DNA from: Planctomycetota bacterium
Lineage (GTDB): Bacteria; Planctomycetota; UBA1135; GCA-002686595
Assembly (NCBI GenBank): GCA_002686945.1
Contig: NYYZ01000013.1
Location: 56,839-120,838, forward strand
Length of the DNA stretch: 64,000 nucleotides
Direction of reading: 5' to 3'
The translations under genes were made by a program, and so were the position numbers. A model generated the notes under the pieces. That model was not told the DNA's origin, made no database searches, and was given only the letters and a program-made list of their open reading frames with translations. Shown in pieces: positions 63,447 to 64,000 of the stretch; within the stretch, counting starts at the first letter, position 1, and every line of letters starts with the position of its first letter.

Positions 63447-64000
63447 ATGCGGGTTCTTCAATTACAGGTCAATGGCGATACGCTGGAGACAGCAGCTCCC
63501 GTCCATTGGACCCTCCTGGAGGTTCTGCGCTATCGCTTGGGGCTGGTAGGCTCAAAGCAAGGTTGCGACAAGGGAGACTGCGGAGCCTGCACCGTGTTGC
63601 TGGACGGCAAGCCAGTCCTGTCCTGCCTGACCCTGGCGGCCAACGCGGTGGACCATGAGATCACCACGATCGAAGGGCTCGCACCCAAGCCGGAAACGAC
63701 CTCGGGACCCACGCTGGACCCGATCCAGCGAGCCTTCGATGATTGCGGAGCTTTGCAGTGCGGCTTCTGCCAGCCCGGGATGATGCTCAGCGCCCGAGCC
63801 CTCTTGAACACAAACGCCCACCCGACCCGAAAGGAGATCCACCAGGCCCTCTCCGGAAACCTCTGCCGCTGCACAGGCTACACCCAGATTGTGCAGGCGG
63901 TCGAGACCGCTGTGGCTCGGGTCTCTGGAAAAACGGAACCCGATTGTGCCTGGGTAGCTGAACTTGCCAAGGATCGCGCCCAGGTTGATTCTACGCGGAA
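63447..64000 (+). CDS. Molybdenum-hydroxylase iron-sulfur subunit (xanthine dehydrogenase small-subunit type), 3' end outside window
   Basis: About 184 codons are visible, open to the right edge. Two [2Fe-2S] clusters are encoded: Cys40, Cys45, Cys48 and Cys60 in QGCDKGDCGACTVLLDG and VLSCL, then Cys105, Cys108, Cys140 and Cys142 in CGFCQPGMM and NLCRCTGYTQ. This is the layout of the small subunit of xanthine dehydrogenase, aldehyde oxidoreductase and CO dehydrogenase. The ATG at 63447 (MRVLQLQVNGD) is the best family-like start; a TTG at 63408 is possible. A FAD-binding domain, as in fused XdhA, could follow off the window. Confidence 0.92.
   Translation, partial: MRVLQLQVNGDTLETAAPVHWTLLEVLRYRLGLVGSKQGCDKGDCGACTVLLDGKPVLSCLTLAANAVDHEITTIEGLAPKPETTSGPTLDPIQRAFDDCGALQCGFCQPGMMLSARALLNTNAHPTRKEIHQALSGNLCRCTGYTQIVQAVETAVARVSGKTEPDCAWVAELAKDRAQVDSTR

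Noticed and set aside
1-64000. CRISPR arrays, IS elements, prophage, integron or toxin-antitoxin modules
   Set aside because: No regular direct repeats with spacers, transposase or integrase motifs, or paired small toxin/antitoxin genes were seen by eye.

Overview
The window looks like chromosomal DNA of a GC-rich, diderm bacterium, most probably a member of the Planctomycetota. This is inferred from a combination of features: a large secreted DUF1573 protein, an ECF sigma factor beside a Hanks-type kinase, type IV pilus/type II secretion ATPases linked to CNNM/CorC proteins, a secreted M28 peptidase with a pseudopilin-like tail, OmpA and beta-barrel outer-membrane proteins, and many lineage-specific secreted proteins. 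No rRNA or tRNA gene, CRISPR array, IS element or prophage was recognised. The sequence is gene-dense with many 1-4 bp start/stop overlaps, so it reads as a string of operons.

Layout. 1-2584: guaB-guaA (GMP synthesis, minus strand, guaA cut by the window edge). 3028-8613: plus-strand run of an oxidoreductase/epimerase fusion, a GT4 glycosyltransferase, a Nudix hydrolase, a Hanks kinase and a PP2C phosphatase, followed by an unusual pseudopilin (8775-9287). 9313-13746: a complete Gld-like ABC exporter operon (ATPase, permease, GldG-like, DUF4340). 13820-15969: a radical SAM protein and an outer-membrane barrel protein. 15997-25415: minus-strand housekeeping and envelope genes (zinc-ribbon protein, rpoD, dnaG, rsmA, FGE-like lipoprotein, OmpA lipoprotein, membrane-anchored HTH protein, hypothetical). 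25559-35064: a seven-gene minus-strand operon reading gspE, pilT, pilB, gspF, histidine kinase, two CNNM-type proteins. 35303-39526: DUF1573 protein, a lipoprotein and the M28-GspG fusion. 39663-45550: a signalling cluster (degenerate GGDEF receiver protein, FHA-like protein, tail-anchored kinase, ECF sigma factor with a zinc-binding tail, and a membrane-anchored repeat protein).

45630-47466: rplM, rpsI and a YebC-family gene, with a strong terminator after rpsI. 47635-50501: an FtsQ-like protein, two unknown membrane proteins and a small conserved-looking ORF. 50690-54861: Ski2-like helicase, an alpha/beta hydrolase lacking its nucleophile, and a HAD hydrolase. 54873-59440: a MacAB-like efflux operon (HlyD-type adaptor, ATPase, two FtsX-type permeases). 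59877-64000: RecQ helicase, a secreted gluzincin-like protein, and the start of a molybdenum hydroxylase iron-sulfur subunit cut by the window edge.

The most interesting signals are the M28 peptidase carrying a GspG-like C-terminal domain, the kinase/ECF/FHA/degenerate-GGDEF cluster, the three-ATPase pilus/secretion operon fused to CNNM genes, and several proteins whose fold is recognisable but whose catalytic residues are missing. All family names rest on motif reading, not on database searches.
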